Made by a program: the position numbers and the translations under genes
Assembly (NCBI GenBank): GCA_942492715.1
Contig: CALOFW010000019.1
Coordinates: forward strand, 1-64,000
Length of the DNA: 64,000 bases
Origin: Sva-07 sp942492715
Lineage (GTDB): Bacteria > Actinomycetota > Acidimicrobiia > Acidimicrobiales > Ilumatobacteraceae
Direction of reading: 5' to 3'
Notes under the pieces: generated by a model
Database searches by the model: none
What the model was told of the DNA's origin: nothing
What the model saw: only the letters and a program-made list of their open reading frames with translations
Part shown: positions 63,936 to 64,000 of the stretch, piece after piece
Layout: the number at the start of each line of letters is the position of its first letter
Position numbering within the stretch: the first letter of the stretch is position 1

Positions 63936-64000
63936 GGATGCCCACCTCGCTCAGCGCTCGCCCGGCGCGTCGGAGCTGATGCTCGTCAGCAGCTCTTCCT

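Noticed and set aside
63936..64000. A further gene at the window end
   Set aside because: Only 65 bp remain and no frame can be judged.

Overview
The window is GC-rich chromosomal DNA of an actinobacterium. Several features point to Acidimicrobiia (an Ilumatobacter-like lineage): the DUF222/13E12 HNH protein, an F420-type LLM oxidoreductase, TIGR03086 proteins, the Mycobacterium-like mec/cysM and murI-rph-rdgB neighbourhoods, and many GTG starts. This assignment is inference; no rRNA is present.

Layout. 1-4.9 kb: a broken MobF relaxase/helicase and a complete ISL3 element (inverted repeats plus an 8-bp target duplication) with a frameshifted transposase. 5-9 kb: stress and metal genes (TrmO-ferritin reading frame, a second ferritin-like protein, a YflT-type stress protein, a ZIP transporter, a peroxiredoxin behind a CsoR-like palindrome). 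9.3-13.9 kb: lipoprotein, toxin-antitoxin-like pair, MGT glycosyltransferase, DUF1254/DUF1214 protein, small secreted protein. 14-20.7 kb: DUF2461, HerA-like ATPase, an odd tRNA(UAG), an EEP hydrolase and the operon murI-rph-rdgB. 20.7-32.5 kb: FAS1 protein, two hydrolases, ornithine cyclodeaminase homologue, hydrolase-mec-cysM operon, smpB, then a two-gene unit of a PIYAN-repeat subtilase and a cyclase-STAND-TPR protein. 53.9-64 kb: oxidoreductases, VOC dioxygenase, GAF-cyclase, VIT1-like transporter and a MacB-type ABC exporter.

The centre of the window is the tmRNA gene ssrA (32665-33049). Its last ~25 bp recur at 34.6, 36.7 and 53.6 kb, and a terminator-like hairpin follows only the last copy. 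The 20.6 kb between therefore looks like three tandem integrative elements of 1.6, 2.1 and 16.9 kb. None encodes a recognisable recombinase. Each ends with four GGTCA-type pentamers spaced exactly 10 bp apart, 70-71 bp before the repeated core. Cargo: element 1 has two membrane proteins; element 2 a DUF4143 ATPase; element 3 stress and detoxification genes, including a GrdB-like protein with an in-frame UGA (predicted selenocysteine plus a SECIS-like hairpin), a GST-TetR operon and a nitroreductase-patatin operon that share an operator-like palindrome, and a divergent WYL regulator/epoxide hydrolase pair.

Caution: many genes, including housekeeping ones (rph, rdgB), carry single-base frameshifts, mostly in short homopolymers and densest at 10-20 kb. 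I read most of these as assembly errors rather than true pseudogenes and give the span of the restored gene, so exact frames there are approximate.
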